A stretch of 64,000 nucleotides of DNA from Paenibacillus polymyxa (GTDB lineage: Bacteria > Bacillota > Bacilli > Paenibacillales > Paenibacillaceae). Shown one piece after another: positions 62,589 through 64,000 of this stretch. Each line of letters starts with the position of its first letter. Position 1 is the first letter of the stretch. The notes beneath the pieces were generated by a model. The model saw only the letters and a list, made by a program, of their open reading frames with translations. It searched no databases and was not told the DNA's origin. The translations under genes were made by a program, and so were the position numbers. Location: positions 372,001 to 436,000 of the forward strand of contig NZ_JAGGNR010000008.1 in NCBI RefSeq assembly GCF_018614975.1, in the 5' to 3' direction.

Positions 62589-63440
62589 TTATTTTTTTTT
62601 CAGTTTATTACTTTTTGAATATTTGATTATTCCATGGGTGTATCCCACTAACCCTACTAACAGTTGGAATAAAGCAAATATGAAATAATCAATAGGATAA
62701 TGTTTAACGTATACAAAATCAGGAGAATATTGAAAAAGTGTTGATAAGCCTCTTTTAGATTCTCTCCAGTAAGCAAACCCATGACCCTCACCATATCCAT
62801 ACCATGTTTTTATACTTTTTAAGCTATTTGAGTCAGGCTGGTTATACAAAAGAGCATCATCTACATGGAATATATTTTCTTGAGTTACCCTTCTAATGCG
62901 TTGATTCAGGATAAAGTCATCATCACTATCTAAATTATCAAGAGACCATCCACCTGCGTCGTTTAATAAATGTTTATCAATAATTAAATTAGGAGTAAAA
63001 ATGATATCTCTTGCAAAGACTTCTTCACAGATTGTTCTAAAGTCACTGTTTTTTTTCGAAAACCAATTATTTCTGCTAAGAAAAATATTTTTACCTCTAA
63101 TCAATCTAAAGCTTTGTAAATAATCTTTTAAATTCACGAAATAATCTTTATCTAGAATACAATCACTGTCTATGAAACATATCTTTTCTGCCTTACATAT
63201 TGAAATGCCGATATCTTTTTTTATTCCTCTAGATAAACTCTCAGTCAAAAAATAGTTAATATTGTTATGTTTATCTATCCTTATCTTTAGATTTTCCTCA
63301 TAATCTGTTGATATTTTTGATAAGATTATATTTAATTCACTTTGTTCGTTTCCTGTCATATTGACAAAACTTTCGATCAAGTTTAATAAGTATTCATTAT
63401 GTTCTTCAATTGAAGTTACAACGAAGGATAATTTCACCAT
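62589..63440 (-). CDS. GT2-like glycosyltransferase with C-terminal hydrophobic helix
   Basis: This 283-residue protein has a GT-A fold of the GT2 type: LSFVVTSIEEHNEYLLNLIES at the start, the DXD-like IDSDCILDKDYF near residue 90, and the acceptor-side DNLDSDDDFILNQRIRR near 170. A hydrophobic segment (YFIFALFQLLVGLVGYTHGII) lies close to the basic C-terminus, so it may be membrane-associated. It sits 29 nt upstream of the carbamoyltransferase on the same strand. Donor and acceptor are unknown. Confidence 0.82.
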   Translation of the reverse strand: MVKLSFVVTSIEEHNEYLLNLIESFVNMTGNEQSELNIILSKISTDYEENLKIRIDKHNNINYFLTESLSRGIKKDIGISICKAEKICFIDSDCILDKDYFVNLKDYLQSFRLIRGKNIFLSRNNWFSKKNSDFRTICEEVFARDIIFTPNLIIDKHLLNDAGGWSLDNLDSDDDFILNQRIRRVTQENIFHVDDALLYNQPDSNSLKSIKTWYGYGEGHGFAYWRESKRGLSTLFQYSPDFVYVKHYPIDYFIFALFQLLVGLVGYTHGIIKYSKSNKLKKK

Positions 63441-63558
63441 ACCTCATCCCATCTATAATTATATAAAGGGTTAATAAATTTATTTCTTCTTTCGTATTCA
63501 TTCTAACCTTAAAAATATTTATATAATGTTTAAAAGAATTTATTATTCTACTTAGGAC

Positions 63559-63930
63559 TCAAATGTTATCAACTTCTGATTCATTTTCGTTGTCTTCCGA
63601 AACTGTAATGATTAATCGCCTGTTTTGATGAGTATTGTAAACTATCATTAAATGTTCCATTAATCCTTTAGCTAACATTTCACAAGATTGTTTCCCAAAG
63701 TCATAGATTAAACTATTATTAAATTTTGAGAAACTGTTTTTGAAGTAACTCGAAACTGTATCTTTAAGTTCGAAGAACTCTATTTCTCGGTCCATATGAA
63801 AAACCTCTGCCTTGACTGTAATATAAAACTTATGTCGATGTGTATCTTTTAAGTAAGAGTGTGTACCTGTGGCTAAAGGATAACTATGCACTCCATCTAT
63901 TTCATGTTTGACTTTTACATATGTTTTCAT
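63559..63930 (-). CDS. 6-pyruvoyl-tetrahydropterin synthase/QueD-like protein
   Basis: This 123-residue protein resembles the PTPS/QueD T-fold: an N-terminal strand (YVKVKHEIDGVHSYPLA), a HRHKFYITVKAEV segment in place of the HGHNY zinc motif, MDREIEFFELKDTVSSYF near 55 (compare VIDFGDLK), and CEMLAKGLMEHL near 90. The catalytic cysteine normally placed just before the zinc histidines is not seen, so it is diverged or inactive in the standard reaction. GGAGGT supports the ATG at 63930. It is the rightmost gene; 120 nt separate it from the GT2 gene, so operon membership is likely but not certain. Confidence 0.62.
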   Translation of the reverse strand: MKTYVKVKHEIDGVHSYPLATGTHSYLKDTHRHKFYITVKAEVFHMDREIEFFELKDTVSSYFKNSFSKFNNSLIYDFGKQSCEMLAKGLMEHLMIVYNTHQNRRLIITVSEDNENESEVDNI

Positions 63931-64000
63931 ATATAAATACCTCCGTTTAATACATCCTAATACCATCGTTATTAGTCTTTGAATTCATAAAAACCACACC

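Noticed and set aside
1-64000. CRISPR arrays, tRNA, rRNA or riboswitches
   Set aside because: No regularly spaced repeats, no cloverleaf with CCA-type ends and no recognisable riboswitch core were found by reading; faint structured RNAs could be missed.

Overview
The window looks like chromosomal DNA of a Paenibacillus-type Firmicute. Supporting signs are Bacillus-style GGAGG ribosome binding sites, a spore-coat transglutaminase (tgl), family II pyrophosphatase (ppaC), lutABC, hxlAB/hxlR, a CYP102-type P450-reductase fusion, a Btr-like AraC regulator and many DeoR/AraC sugar regulators. No rRNA, tRNA or CRISPR array was seen.

Region 1 (1 to about 50.6 kb) is moderate-GC core and semi-core DNA, mostly on the minus strand, made of short operons closed by clear hairpin terminators. 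In order it holds: an iron alcohol dehydrogenase and an M3 peptidase; a lipoprotein and a KhtT N-domain fragment; a four-PAS hybrid histidine kinase; tgl; a lone divergent IF-3 and ppaC; a [2Fe-2S] protein, a phosphoesterase and a luciferase-like oxidoreductase; an LTA-synthase-like sulfatase; a PPDK-like protein without its phosphohistidine domain; a Fur-box-preceded siderophore regulator and binding protein; a large methyltransferase; AraC-RidA-GNAT divergent from a Gfo/Idh/MocA oxidoreductase; CYP102; glutathione peroxidase; lutABC; rhaB-deoR; PepF; the RuMP formaldehyde genes hxlA-hxlB-hxlR; a secreted orphan protein; a lactonase; an AEC transporter; deoR-osmC; and an OYE-family oxidoreductase. 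A 48-bp repeat lies upstream of ppaC, lutA and pepF.

Region 2 (about 50.8 kb to the right edge) is visibly AT-rich and begins at a decayed IS30-family element. It carries a candidate specialised-metabolite cluster that runs off the window: two glycosyltransferases, an AraC regulator, a free acyl carrier protein, an ATP-grasp ligase, a fold-III PLP decarboxylase, an acyl-CoA-dehydrogenase-like flavoprotein, a GDP-mannose pyrophosphorylase-like enzyme, an intact carbamoyltransferase and a PTPS/QueD-like protein. Carrier, ligase and decarboxylase are the same trio (BtrI/BtrJ/BtrK) that starts the amino-acyl side chain of butirosin. The nucleotidyltransferase, carbamoyltransferase and glycosyltransferases suggest a carbamoylated sugar. 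A second carbamoyltransferase gene in the middle is dead: an 859-bp IS5-type element with 17-bp inverted ends sits in its 5' part and the rest has decayed. The product cannot be named from the sequence; the combination is the most novel thing in the window.
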